Shown piece after piece: positions 21,724 through 29,777 of a DNA stretch of 30,307 bases. A program made the translations under genes and the position numbers. Numbering within the stretch: position 1 is the stretch's first letter; each line of letters starts with the position of its first letter. Source of the DNA: an uncultured Rhodocyclaceae bacterium. GTDB taxonomy: Bacteria; Pseudomonadota; Gammaproteobacteria; Burkholderiales; Rhodocyclaceae. The notes under the pieces were generated by a model, which was not told the DNA's origin, made no database searches, and was given only the letters and a program-made list of their open reading frames with translations. The stretch is taken from positions 1 through 30,307 of the forward strand of contig URNG01000026.1 in NCBI GenBank assembly GCA_900549295.1. Reading direction: 5' to 3'.

Positions 21724-22008
21724 ATGCTCGCCAAAATGCACCTCACGCAAGCCGAACTGGCTGATCTGACAGACCGTGCGCTGCCGTCAAAGCAGATCGA
21801 ATGGCTGCGGCGCAACGGCTGGAAGTTTGCCGTTTCCGCCGCCGGCAAACCGAAGGTGGCGCGGGCGTTTTACGACTTCAAGCTCGGAACGGCGGCTTCC
21901 GAGCCTGAAAACGAAAGTCATGAGCCCGATTTTTCGAGCTGGAAAAACGATGGCAGGCAGAAGAAAAAAGAACCTCGAACTGGGCATGAGCCGGCTGTAT
22001 GTCTATGA
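21724..22008 (+). CDS. DUF4224-domain protein
   Basis: A 94-residue protein whose first 45 residues fit DUF4224: MHLTQAELADLTDRALPSKQIEWLRRNGWKFAVSAAGKPKVAR. Such genes commonly lie just before phage integrases and may act as excisionase-like or regulatory partners; that role is inferred. It overlaps the integrase gene by 59 bases. The start may be ATG 21724 or 21736; neither has a strong ribosome binding site. Confidence 0.8.
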   Translation: MLAKMHLTQAELADLTDRALPSKQIEWLRRNGWKFAVSAAGKPKVARAFYDFKLGTAASEPENESHEPDFSSWKNDGRQKKKEPRTGHEPAVCL

Positions 22009-22978
22009 GGGGAAGCGGAAGAACACCTATTACACGGTCGATCGCCGCAACAAATGGGTCAATCTCGGCCATGACCTTCGGGCGGCAAAAAAGCGGCTGC
22101 TTGAGCTGGAAGGGGAAGAGCCGACGTCTGGCAGCATCGCCGAACATCTCGATGATCTGTTGGCCACTCGCCGGCGCTTGATGCGGGCGGGCAAGCTGTC
22201 CAGCCGCACCCTTGAGAGCAATGAGGCGGAGGTCGTGCACCTGAAAACGGCTTTCGGGAAGATGCGGCCGGAGGCGATCAAGCCGTCCCACGTCTGGCAG
22301 TATCTGCACACCTATCGCGGAGCCGAAAGCCCGGTGCGCGCAAACCGGGAAATCGCCCTTTTGTCCACGATGTTCAGCGGTTTGATGGGCGCAGGCATCG
22401 TCGACCGCAATCCGTGCGTGGGCGTGGAGCGAAACGACGAAACCCCGCGCGATCGGGCGGTGCTCGATAGCGAGTTGCGCAGCTTCATCCGGTTTTGCTG
22501 GCGGCGATCAGACGCCGGCAAGCGCGCCGCCATGGCGGGATACCTGGCCTATCTGACGGGCAAGGCCCAGGGGCAGATCATCGCCCTGAGCAAACAGCAA
22601 TTACTCGCTGACGGGATCTTGTTCGGGCAGCGCAAGCGCGGCGCGGCCACCCTGGTGGTATGGACACGCCGCCTGCGCATGGCCGTGAACGCATCGCTGG
22701 CGATGCCGGCGAGCCGCGAGCCGCTCCATGTGGTCCATACGCAATCTGGCCGCCCCTACACGTCCGCCGGCTTCAAGGCCGTCTGGCATCGCCTCATGGG
22801 CGAATGGTGCGCCCTGGGCAATGAGCGCTTCACCTTCCACGACCTGCGCGCGATGGCCGTTACCACGCTCGAAGAACAAGGCCGACGTGCCAGCGACCTG
22901 ACTGGCCACCGTCAAGAGGCCACGATTCAACGCGTCTACGACCGCCGGAGGATCAGGAAAGCAGCCGCAGTCGAGTAG
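21950..22978 (+). CDS. int: Phage integrase (tyrosine recombinase) with altered box I
   Basis: A 342-residue integrase. The N-terminal arm-binding part (YVYEGKRKNTYYTVDRRNKWVNLG) and SAM-like core-binding domain (about 60-150) precede the catalytic domain. H297-D-L-R300, H320 and nucleophile Y330 are in place. The box I Arg expected in the TGxRxGE motif is replaced: the sequence reads TGKAQGQIIAL, with Ala at about 206 and Gln at the Glu position. The gene ends 136 bp from the tRNA-His 3' end, so it probably directed integration there. ATG 21950 (MAGRRKKNLELG) fits the family start. Confidence 0.9.
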   Translation: MAGRRKKNLELGMSRLYVYEGKRKNTYYTVDRRNKWVNLGHDLRAAKKRLLELEGEEPTSGSIAEHLDDLLATRRRLMRAGKLSSRTLESNEAEVVHLKTAFGKMRPEAIKPSHVWQYLHTYRGAESPVRANREIALLSTMFSGLMGAGIVDRNPCVGVERNDETPRDRAVLDSELRSFIRFCWRRSDAGKRAAMAGYLAYLTGKAQGQIIALSKQQLLADGILFGQRKRGAATLVVWTRRLRMAVNASLAMPASREPLHVVHTQSGRPYTSAGFKAVWHRLMGEWCALGNERFTFHDLRAMAVTTLEEQGRRASDLTGHRQEATIQRVYDRRRIRKAAAVE

Positions 22979-22988
22979 TTTGCCTCGA

Positions 22989-23023
22989 CCATCTTAGGAA
23001 AACCGGCCTTCCATCTTAGGAAA
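22989..23023. repeat. 13-bp direct repeat, 22-bp period, beside attachment site
   Basis: CCATCTTAGGAAA occurs at 22989-23001 and again at 23011-23023. The centre-to-centre distance of 22 bp equals about two helical turns. The position between int and the tRNA fits integrase arm-type or excisionase binding sites. Confidence 0.6.
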
Positions 23024-23074
23024 TTGCAAAACCCATCCCGCAGGCATCAAGAAATCCCCTGCTTGAAACAGCGA

Positions 23075-23106
23075 AAAGCCCCGCCAGTCCAAGACTGCGG
23101 GGCTTT
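23075..23106. terminator. Bidirectional terminator between int and tRNA-His
   Basis: AAAGCCCCGC (23075-23084) pairs with GCGGGGCTTT (23097-23106) around a 12-base loop. It can end int transcription rightward and tRNA-His transcription leftward. Confidence 0.85.
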
Positions 23107-23113
23107 GAATTCT

Positions 23114-23190
23114 TGGGGCGACTGATGGGGCTCGAACCCACGACAACCGGAATCACAATCCGGGACTCTACCAACTGAGCTACAGCCGCC
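23114..23190 (-). tRNA. tRNA-His (anticodon GTG)
   Basis: The minus strand reads a complete 77-base tRNA including the extra 5' G of tRNA-His, encoded CCA, a normal D arm, anticodon GTG in the loop of GGATTGTGATTCC and the T arm GGGTTCGAGCCCC. The acceptor stem pairs with one G-U. Its 3' end faces the integrase, so it is the likely attachment site, restored by the phage. Confidence 0.96.
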
Positions 23191-23205
23191 GCCGAAAGAG
23201 CGCGC

Positions 23206-23234
23206 ATTCTAAGAGCTTGCCCGATGATTGTCTA
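23206..23234 (-). promoter_or_regulatory. tRNA-His promoter
   Basis: On the minus strand TAGACA (23229-23234), a 17-base spacer and TAGAAT (23206-23211) match sigma70 consensus with one mismatch each. The start point would be about nine bases before the tRNA 5' end. Confidence 0.7.
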
Positions 23235-23318
23235 CCCTCATTTCGGGGCAGGTGCTGCGGTGTCGCTGTGATATTATTGCCCGCTTTATTTTTGCCCCCT
23301 AACGCTCAGGAAATTTTC

Positions 23319-24632
23319 ATGGAAGCAAGCACCGCACAAGTCAACGAACTGGAACGTCGCATCGACCTCACCGTGGCGATCGCTGATCTCGAACAGGAAA
23401 TGGAGCCTCGCCTCAAGCGTATGGGGCGCAATCTGAAGATGCCGGGGTTCCGTCCGGGCAAGGTGCCGTTCTCCATCGTCAAGCAGCAATATGGCGATCA
23501 GGCGCGTCAGGAAGTACTGTCGGAAAAGCTGGATCAGGCTTTCGGCGAAGCGGTCAATGCGCAGAAAATGCGCGTTGCCGGTTACCCGACCCTGGAGCCG
23601 AAGGTGAACGACAGCACCACTCACCTCTCCTTCACCGCCGTGTTCGAGGTGTATCCGGAAATCACCCTGGGCGACCTGTCGGGCGCTGAAATCGAGCGTC
23701 CGACGCTGGACGTGGGCGAGAAGGAAATCGACAACACCATCGAAATCCTGCGCAAGCAGCGCGTGCGCTACGAAAACGCCGAGCGCGGCGCGGCCAAGGA
23801 AGACCGCGTGGTGATCGACTTCTGCGGCAAGAAGGACGGCGTCGCCTTTGAGGGCGGCACCGCCAGCGATTATCCCTTCGTGCTCGGCCAGGGCATGATG
23901 CTGCCGGCTTTCGAGGAAGCCATCGAAGGCTGCAAGGCGGGCGAAAGCAAGACTTTCGACCTGACCTTCCCGGAAGATTACCAAGCCAAGGATCTGGCCG
24001 GCCAGACCGTGCAGTTCGAGATCACCGTCAAACAGGTGCAAGCGCCGCGCCTGCCGGAAGTGGACGCCGATTTCGCCAAGATGATGGGCGTGGCCGATGG
24101 CGACGTCGCCAAGATGCGCAGCGAAGTGGCCGCCAATCTGCAACGCGAGGTCAAGCGCCGCATCGAAGCGCGCATCAAGGATCAGGCGATGGACGCCCTG
24201 CTCAAGGCCAACGCCATCACCGTGCCGGGCGCGCTGGTCGATGGCGAAATCAGCCGCCTGATGGAATCGGCGCGCAACGACATGGCGCAGCGCGGCATGA
24301 AGGCCAAGGATTTCCCGATGCAAGCCGCTTGGTTCGCCGATCAGGCCAAGCGCCGGGTCACGCTCGGTCTGCTGCTCGCGGAAATCGTCAAGACCGCCGA
24401 ATTGCAGGCCAAGCCGGAACAGGTGCAGGACATGCTGAAGGAAATGGCGGCCAGCTACGAGCAGCCGGAAGAATTCATCCGCTGGTACAACAGCCAGCCG
24501 CAGCAACTGGCCAACGTCGAAGGTCTGGTGCTGGAAAACAACGTGGTGGAATGGGTGCTCGGCCAAGCCAAGGTCACCGACAAGGCGGTGGCGCTGGACG
24601 ACCTGATGCAAGGCTCCGGCCAGGCCGCCTGA
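23319..24632 (+). CDS. tig: Trigger factor
   Basis: The ribosome-bound chaperone and prolyl isomerase that first meets nascent chains. The 437-residue product has the N-terminal ribosome-binding domain with the signature GFRPGKVP near residues 45-52. The FKBP-like isomerase domain (DRVVIDFCGKKDGVAFEGG, PFVLGQGMMLPAFEEAIEG) spans about 160-245, and a long helical C-terminal domain completes the protein. Length matches the family (432 in E. coli). ATG 23319 is used because AGGA precedes it. It heads the tig-clpP-clpX block. Confidence 0.98.
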   Translation: MEASTAQVNELERRIDLTVAIADLEQEMEPRLKRMGRNLKMPGFRPGKVPFSIVKQQYGDQARQEVLSEKLDQAFGEAVNAQKMRVAGYPTLEPKVNDSTTHLSFTAVFEVYPEITLGDLSGAEIERPTLDVGEKEIDNTIEILRKQRVRYENAERGAAKEDRVVIDFCGKKDGVAFEGGTASDYPFVLGQGMMLPAFEEAIEGCKAGESKTFDLTFPEDYQAKDLAGQTVQFEITVKQVQAPRLPEVDADFAKMMGVADGDVAKMRSEVAANLQREVKRRIEARIKDQAMDALLKANAITVPGALVDGEISRLMESARNDMAQRGMKAKDFPMQAAWFADQAKRRVTLGLLLAEIVKTAELQAKPEQVQDMLKEMAASYEQPEEFIRWYNSQPQQLANVEGLVLENNVVEWVLGQAKVTDKAVALDDLMQGSGQAA

Positions 24633-24689
24633 ACCGGATAGCCTTTTTTCCAGAACACAACTGAACAACCGCCAGCCAGGAAAATCGCC

Positions 24690-25322
24690 ATGCTGATCGA
24701 TAACGCCAGTCATCTGAACCCGCAAGCCCTGGGCCTGGTACCCATGGTGATCGAACAGAGCGGTCGGGGCGAACGCGCCTTCGACATCTATTCGCGTCTG
24801 TTGAAGGAGCGGGTGATCTTTCTCGTCGGGCCTGTCAATGACGCCAGCGCCAATCTGGTGGTTGCCCAGTTGCTGTTTCTGGAAGCGGAAAATCCGGATA
24901 AGGACATCCACTTCTACATCAATTCGCCGGGCGGTTCGGTCACGGCCGGCATGTCGATTTACGACACCATGCGCTTCATCAAGCCGGACGTGTCGACGCT
25001 GTGCATCGGTCAGGCCGCCTCGATGGGCGCTTTCCTGCTGTCGGCAGGCACCAAGGGCAAGCGTTTCGCCCTGCCCAATTCGCGGGTGATGATTCATCAG
25101 CCGCTGGGCGGTTTTCAGGGGCAGGCCTCCGACATCGCCATTCACGCCAGGGAAATCCTGTCGATCAAGGACAAGCTCAACCGTATGCTCGCCGAACACA
25201 GCGGCCAGCCGCTGGAGCGGATCGAAAAGGATACCGACCGCGACAATTTCCTCTCCGCCGAGGAAGCCCGTGAATACGGCCTGATCGACCAGGTGTTGAG
25301 CCGCCGCGCGCCCGCTGCTTGA
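24690..25322 (+). CDS. clpP: ATP-dependent Clp protease proteolytic subunit
   Basis: The serine peptidase that forms two stacked heptamers and degrades substrates fed by ClpX or ClpA. The 210-residue product has the full catalytic triad: Ser111 in GQAASMGAF, His136 in MIHQPLGG and Asp185 in DTDRDNF, the same numbering as the E. coli precursor. FYINSPGGSVTAG is the conserved oxyanion segment. An AGGA motif precedes the ATG. It is followed 21 bases later by clpX. Confidence 0.98.
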   Translation: MLIDNASHLNPQALGLVPMVIEQSGRGERAFDIYSRLLKERVIFLVGPVNDASANLVVAQLLFLEAENPDKDIHFYINSPGGSVTAGMSIYDTMRFIKPDVSTLCIGQAASMGAFLLSAGTKGKRFALPNSRVMIHQPLGGFQGQASDIAIHAREILSIKDKLNRMLAEHSGQPLERIEKDTDRDNFLSAEEAREYGLIDQVLSRRAPAA

Positions 25323-25343
25323 AGTTTTTAGGAGAATCTTTCG

Positions 25344-26615
25344 GTGAGCGATAGCCAAGACAAGTTGTTGTACTGCTCCTTCTGCGGCAAGAGCCAGCAC
25401 GAGGTCAAGAAACTGATTGCCGGCCCGTCGGTGTTCATCTGCGACGAGTGCATCATCCTGTGCGCCGACATCGTGCGCGAAGACCCGCAGGCCGCCGAAC
25501 CCGGCAGTTTCAGCGTCGCCGCCTCGGACGAACTGCCCACGCCGCGCGAAATCAGCAACATTCTCGACCAGTACGTGATCGGCCAGGACGTCGCCAAGCG
25601 CGTGCTGGCGGTGGCGGTGTACAACCACTACAAGCGCCTGCGCCATGCGCGCAAGACGGACAGCAACGTCGAGCTGGCCAAGAGCAACATCCTGCTCATC
25701 GGCCCCACCGGCTCCGGCAAGACCCTGCTCGCGCAGACGCTCGCACGCATGCTCAACGTGCCGTTCGCCATGGCCGACGCCACCACGCTGACCGAAGCCG
25801 GCTACGTCGGCGAGGACGTGGAAAACATCATCCAGAAACTGCTGCAAGGCTGCGACTACGACGTCGAGCGCGCCCAGCGCGGCATCGTGTACATCGACGA
25901 AATCGACAAGATTTCGCGCAAATCCGACAACCCCTCGATCACCCGCGACGTTTCCGGCGAAGGCGTGCAGCAGGCGCTGCTCAAGCTGATCGAAGGCACC
26001 GTCGCCTCGATCCCGCCGCAGGGCGGGCGCAAGCATCCGAATCAGGATTTCATCCCGGTCGACACCACCAACATCCTGTTCATCTGCGGCGGCGCTTTTG
26101 CCGGTCTGGAAAAAGTCATCCGCAACCGCTCCGAAAAGGGCGGCATCGGCTTCGGCGCCGAGGTGAAGAGCAAGGACGACGGGCGCGAAGTGGGCAAGAT
26201 CCTGCTCGAAACCGAGCCGGAAGACCTCATCAAGTTCGGCCTGATCCCCGAATTGATCGGCCGCCTGCCGGTGGTCGCCACCTTGCAGGAACTGGACGAA
26301 GCCGCGCTGGTGCAGATCCTGACCGAGCCGAAGAACGCGCTCGTCAAGCAGTACCAGGAATTGTTCGGCATGGAAAACGTCGAACTGGAAATCCGCCCCG
26401 GCGCGCTCACCGCCGTCGCCAAAAAGGCGCTGCAACGCAAGACCGGCGCGCGCGGCCTGCGCTCGATCATGGAACACGCCCTGCTCGACGTCATGTATGA
26501 ACTCCCCGGCATGGGCAATGTCGAAAAGGTCGTGATCGACGAAAACATGATTACCGGCAATGCACCGCCGCTTTTGATGTACGCCGAACAACCCAAGGTT
26601 TCAGGGGCCAATTGA
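25344..26615 (+). CDS. clpX: Clp protease ATP-binding subunit ClpX
   Basis: The AAA+ unfoldase that recognises tagged proteins and threads them into ClpP. The 423-residue product starts at GTG 25344 after AGGAGA. The N-terminal zinc domain has C11, C14, C33 and C36. Walker A GPTGSGKT is at about 120-127, the pore loop GYVG follows in EAGYVGEDV, and Walker B is VYIDEIDKI. The C-terminus carries RKTGARGLRSIMEHALLDVMYELP. It is in an operon with clpP. Confidence 0.98.
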   Translation: MSDSQDKLLYCSFCGKSQHEVKKLIAGPSVFICDECIILCADIVREDPQAAEPGSFSVAASDELPTPREISNILDQYVIGQDVAKRVLAVAVYNHYKRLRHARKTDSNVELAKSNILLIGPTGSGKTLLAQTLARMLNVPFAMADATTLTEAGYVGEDVENIIQKLLQGCDYDVERAQRGIVYIDEIDKISRKSDNPSITRDVSGEGVQQALLKLIEGTVASIPPQGGRKHPNQDFIPVDTTNILFICGGAFAGLEKVIRNRSEKGGIGFGAEVKSKDDGREVGKILLETEPEDLIKFGLIPELIGRLPVVATLQELDEAALVQILTEPKNALVKQYQELFGMENVELEIRPGALTAVAKKALQRKTGARGLRSIMEHALLDVMYELPGMGNVEKVVIDENMITGNAPPLLMYAEQPKVSGAN

Positions 26616-26636
26616 AGCCCGCGTTACAAGCGAAAC

Positions 26637-26694
26637 CCGCGGCGTAAACCGCCGCGGCCCCTTGAAACCCGGTTCTTCGCCCCCAATTGGGGGC
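26637..26694 (+). promoter_or_regulatory. Sigma32-like lon promoter with flanking palindromes
   Basis: CTTGAAA (26661-26667), a 13-base spacer and CCCCAATT (26681-26688) closely fit the heat-shock promoter pattern CTTGAAA-N11-16-CCCCATNT. A perfect hairpin (CCGCGGCG 26637-26644 with CGCCGCGG 26650-26657) lies upstream and may end clpX transcription. The 16-base palindrome GCCCCCAATTGGGGGC (26679-26694) covers the -10. Confidence 0.7.
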
Positions 26695-26732
26695 TTCGTA
26701 CTTATTGTGTAGCAAATATAAAAGGCACTCCG

Positions 26733-29159
26733 ATGACCCACCCCAGCACCCTCCCGGAAACGCTTGAACTGCCGCTGCTGCCGCTGCGTGACGTGGTGGT
26801 TTTTCCGCACATGGTGATCCCGCTCTTCGTGGGCCGCCCGAAATCCATCAAGGCGCTGGAACTGGCCATGGAAACCGGCGGCGAAGCGGGCAAACAGATC
26901 ATGCTGGTGGCGCAGAAATCGGCCACCAAGGACGAACCCGACGCCGACGACCTCTACCGCATCGGCTGCCTCTCCAACATCCTGCAAATGCTGAAACTGC
27001 CGGACGGCACGGTCAAGGTGCTGGTCGAAGGCACGCAGCGCGCGCGCATCGAGGCCATCGACGCGCAGTCGGAAGTGTTCATGGCGACCACCCTCCTCCT
27101 GCCGCAGCCGGCCAGCGACGACCACGAAGTCGAGGCCATGCGGCGCACCGTCATCAATCAGTTCGAGCAGTTCGTCAAACTGAACAAGAAGATTCCGCCG
27201 GAAGTCCTCTCCTCCATTTCCGCCATCGAGGACAGCGGCCGTCTGGCCGACACCATCGCCGCGCACCTGCCGCTCAAGATCGAGCAGAAGCAGGAAGTGC
27301 TCGAAATGGACAGCGTGCGCGCGCGCATCGAGCGCCTCCTGTCTCAACTGGAAGCCGAAATCGACATCCTGCAGGTGGAAAAGCGCATCCGCGGCCGCGT
27401 CAAGCGGCAGATGGAAAAGAGCCAGCGCGAGTACTACCTCAACGAACAGGTCAAGGCCATCCAGAAGGAACTCGGCGAAGGCGAGGACGGCGCCGATCTG
27501 GAAGAGCTGGACAAGAAGATCAACGCCGCCGGCATGAGCAAGGAAGCCCTGGCCAAGGCGCAGGGCGAGTTGAAGAAGCTGCGCCTGATGTCGCCGATGT
27601 CGGCCGAAGCCACCGTCGTGCGTAACTTCATCGAAACCCTGGTCGGCCTGCCCTGGCGCAAGAAAACCCGCATCAGCAAGGATCTGCGCGCGGCCGAGAA
27701 AATCCTCGACGCCGATCACTTCGGGCTGGAAAAGGTCAAGGAACGCATCGTCGAATACCTCGCCGTGCAGCAGCGCGTGGACAAGGTGAAAGCGCCCATC
27801 CTGTGCCTGGTCGGGCCTCCCGGCGTCGGCAAGACCTCGCTCGGCCAGTCGATCGCCAAGGCCACCAACCGCAAGTTCGTGCGCATGGCGCTCGGCGGTG
27901 TGCGCGACGAAGCCGAAATCCGCGGCCACCGCCGCACCTACATCGGCTCCATGCCGGGCAAGATCCTCAACAGCCTGACCAAGATCGGCGTCAGGAACCC
28001 GCTCTTCCTGCTCGACGAAGTCGACAAGCTCGGCCAGGATTTCCGCGGCGACCCCTCCTCCGCCCTGTTGGAAGTGCTCGACCCCGAGCAGAACAACACC
28101 TTCCAGGATCACTACGTCGAAGTCGATTTCGACCTTTCCGACGTGATGTTCGTCGCCACCGCCAACTCGCTCAATATCCCCGCGCCGCTGCTCGACCGCA
28201 TGGAAGTGATCCGCCTCTCCGGCTACACCGAGGACGAAAAGATCAACATCGCCCTGCGCTACCTGCTGCCCAAGCAGATGAAGAACAACGGCGTCAAGAC
28301 CAGCGAACTCACCGTCGCCGAGAGCGCCATCCGCGACATCGTGCGCTACTACACCCGCGAAGCCGGCGTGCGGGCGCTGGAACGCGAAATCTCCAAGATC
28401 TGCCGCAAGGTGGTGAAAACCCTGGTCATGAAATCGCGCGCCGGCAAGATCACCGTCAGCGCCCGAAACCTCGACAAATACCTGGGCGTGCGCCGCTACA
28501 GCTTCGGCATGGCGGAAAAGGAAAACCAAGTCGGCCAGGTGACGGGCCTGGCCTGGACGGAAGTGGGCGGCGAACTGCTCACCATCGAATGCGCCAACAT
28601 GCCGGGCAAGGGCAACATCATCCGCACCGGCTCGCTCGGCGACGTGATGAAGGAATCGGTCGAGGCCGCCCGTTCGGTGGTGCGCGCCCGTGCCCGCCGC
28701 CTCGGCATCGCCGCCGATGTGTTCGAAAAAACCGACCTGCACATCCACGTCCCTGAAGGCGCCACGCCGAAAGACGGCCCGTCCGCCGGCATCGCCATGA
28801 CGACGGCGCTGGTGTCCTCATTCACCGGCATTCCGGTGCGCTGCGACGTCTGCATGACCGGCGAAATCACTTTGCGCGGCGAAGTGCTGGCCATCGGCGG
28901 CCTCAAGGAAAAACTCCTGGCCGCCGTGCGCGGCGGTTTGAAAGTGGCGCTCATCCCGGAAGAAAACGCCAAGGACCTGACCGAGATGCCGGACAACATC
29001 AAGAACCGCATCGAAATCGTGCCGGTGAAATGGATCGATCAAGTCCTGGAACGCGCCCTTGAACGCATGCCGCAAGCCTTGCCGGATGCCGATGAAGTGG
29101 TTCCGGAGATCGCTGCAGAACCCGTTGCCGCACTCAAGAAAACCCCGCTTACCCATTGA
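26733..29159 (+). CDS. lon: ATP-dependent protease La (Lon)
   Basis: The AAA+ serine protease that degrades misfolded and regulatory proteins. The 808-residue product has the N-terminal substrate-binding domain (LPLLPLRDVVVFPHMVIPLFVGR), a central coiled coil (about 190-290), Walker A GPPGVGKT at 361-368 and the Ser/Lys dyad: Ser684 in DGPSAG and Lys727 in GGLKEK. It is slightly longer than E. coli Lon (784) because of an Ala/Pro/Glu-rich tail. AAAGG precedes the ATG. A sigma32-like promoter lies upstream. Confidence 0.98.
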   Translation: MTHPSTLPETLELPLLPLRDVVVFPHMVIPLFVGRPKSIKALELAMETGGEAGKQIMLVAQKSATKDEPDADDLYRIGCLSNILQMLKLPDGTVKVLVEGTQRARIEAIDAQSEVFMATTLLLPQPASDDHEVEAMRRTVINQFEQFVKLNKKIPPEVLSSISAIEDSGRLADTIAAHLPLKIEQKQEVLEMDSVRARIERLLSQLEAEIDILQVEKRIRGRVKRQMEKSQREYYLNEQVKAIQKELGEGEDGADLEELDKKINAAGMSKEALAKAQGELKKLRLMSPMSAEATVVRNFIETLVGLPWRKKTRISKDLRAAEKILDADHFGLEKVKERIVEYLAVQQRVDKVKAPILCLVGPPGVGKTSLGQSIAKATNRKFVRMALGGVRDEAEIRGHRRTYIGSMPGKILNSLTKIGVRNPLFLLDEVDKLGQDFRGDPSSALLEVLDPEQNNTFQDHYVEVDFDLSDVMFVATANSLNIPAPLLDRMEVIRLSGYTEDEKINIALRYLLPKQMKNNGVKTSELTVAESAIRDIVRYYTREAGVRALEREISKICRKVVKTLVMKSRAGKITVSARNLDKYLGVRRYSFGMAEKENQVGQVTGLAWTEVGGELLTIECANMPGKGNIIRTGSLGDVMKESVEAARSVVRARARRLGIAADVFEKTDLHIHVPEGATPKDGPSAGIAMTTALVSSFTGIPVRCDVCMTGEITLRGEVLAIGGLKEKLLAAVRGGLKVALIPEENAKDLTEMPDNIKNRIEIVPVKWIDQVLERALERMPQALPDADEVVPEIAAEPVAALKKTPLTH

Positions 29160-29171
29160 TTCATAAAGAAT

Positions 29172-29193
29172 GCCAGATGGCAGGCCATCCGGC
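29172..29193 (+). other. Hairpin after lon
   Basis: GCCAGATGGC (29172-29181) pairs with GCCATCCGGC (29184-29193) with one mismatch. No T-run follows, so it is a weak terminator candidate or a 3' stabilising structure. Confidence 0.4.
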
Positions 29194-29218
29194 GTCTGAA
29201 AAAACCTGTGAAATCCGC

Positions 29219-29248
29219 TTGACACAAGGATTTCCGAAAAGCTATAAA
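29219..29248 (+). promoter_or_regulatory. hupB promoter
   Basis: TTGACA (29219-29224), an 18-base spacer and TATAAA (29243-29248) form a near-consensus sigma70 promoter 48 bases before the hupB ATG. Confidence 0.85.
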
Positions 29249-29295
29249 GCCGCCTTCGCCGAATTTTCCACACCACAAACCTCTAGGGGATTTCA

Positions 29296-29568
29296 ATGAA
29301 CAAGACTGAACTGATCGACCAAATCGCCACTGCCGCCGATATTTCCAAGGCTGCCGCCGGGCGCGCGCTGGACGCCACCGTCGAAGCCATCAAGGGCGCA
29401 CTGCAAGCAGGCGACAGCGTCAACCTGATCGGCTTCGGCACCTTCTACGTCGGCGAACGCGCCGCCCGCACCGGCCGCAACCCGCAAACCGGCAAAACCA
29501 TCGAAATCAAGGCCGCCAAGTCGCCGAAGTTCCGCCCGGGCAAGACGCTCAAGGACGCCGTCAACTAA
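29296..29568 (+). CDS. hupB: DNA-binding protein HU (beta-type)
   Basis: A 90-residue nucleoid protein that binds and bends DNA without sequence specificity. It starts MNKTELIDQIA and has the HU signature GFGTFYVGERAARTGRNPQTGK, with the Arg-rich beta arm and its tip Pro. It ends in KFRPGKTLKDAVN. The order clpP-clpX-lon-hupB is conserved in many proteobacteria. AGGGGA precedes the ATG, and a strong promoter lies at 29219-29248. Confidence 0.98.
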   Translation: MNKTELIDQIATAADISKAAAGRALDATVEAIKGALQAGDSVNLIGFGTFYVGERAARTGRNPQTGKTIEIKAAKSPKFRPGKTLKDAVN

Positions 29569-29574
29569 AACCCT

Positions 29575-29596
29575 TGCACGTCCCCCGCGACGTGCA
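29575..29596 (+). other. Hairpin between hupB and tRNA-Val
   Basis: TGCACGTC (29575-29582) and GACGTGCA (29589-29596) form a perfect stem around CCCCGC. It ends three bases before the tRNA and has no T-run, so it may be a processing signal in a hupB-tRNA transcript. Confidence 0.5.
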
Positions 29597-29599
29597 GAC

Positions 29600-29675
29600 G
29601 GGTGCTTAGCTCAGTTGGTAGAGCGTCGCCCTTACAAGGCGAATGTCAGCGGTTCGACCCCGTTAGCACCCACCA
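29600..29675 (+). tRNA. tRNA-Val (anticodon TAC)
   Basis: A complete 76-base tRNA with encoded CCA: acceptor GGGTGCT/AGCACCC, D arm TAGCTCAGTTGGTAGAG, anticodon loop CTTACAA with anticodon TAC, and T arm GGTTCGACCCC. No separate promoter is seen, so co-transcription with hupB is likely. Confidence 0.97.
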
Positions 29676-29681
29676 AAAAAC

Positions 29682-29714
29682 AAACCCGCCAATTCAACGA
29701 GTTGGCGGGTTTTT
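29682..29714 (+). terminator. Terminator after tRNA-Val
   Basis: ACCCGCCAA (29684-29692) pairs with TTGGCGGGT (29702-29710) around a nine-base loop and is followed by a T-run. A-rich sequence on the left may let it also act leftward. Confidence 0.9.
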
Positions 29715-29777
29715 CTTTTGCTGCTTATTTTGCTGTTTTCGTAACGCAGAAAAGCCATCGGTCACGCCCTGGGCCGG

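Larger units (their letters stand above)
1..23113. mobile_element. P2-like prophage, right-hand part, at tRNA-His
   Basis: The tail genes FI, FII, E, T, U and D appear in P2 order. They are followed by a repressor/Cro switch, Ogr-type activator, primase-helicase, DNA methyltransferase and integrase. The integrase is the last phage gene and the 3' end of tRNA-His faces it, as expected for integration into a tRNA gene. Capsid, packaging, lysis, baseplate and tail-fibre genes are not in the window, so the element continues to the left. The exact right junction is inferred: without the left attachment site the core cannot be fixed, but it should lie within or just left of the tRNA-His 3' half. 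P2 itself has its integrase and attachment site right after D and ogr; here they lie at the far end of the early region. Confidence 0.9.

Noticed and set aside
23286..28748. 1101- and 715-codon minus-strand frames opposite tig, clpP, clpX and lon
   Set aside because: Antisense shadows produced by strong third-position GC bias; the plus-strand genes are certain.
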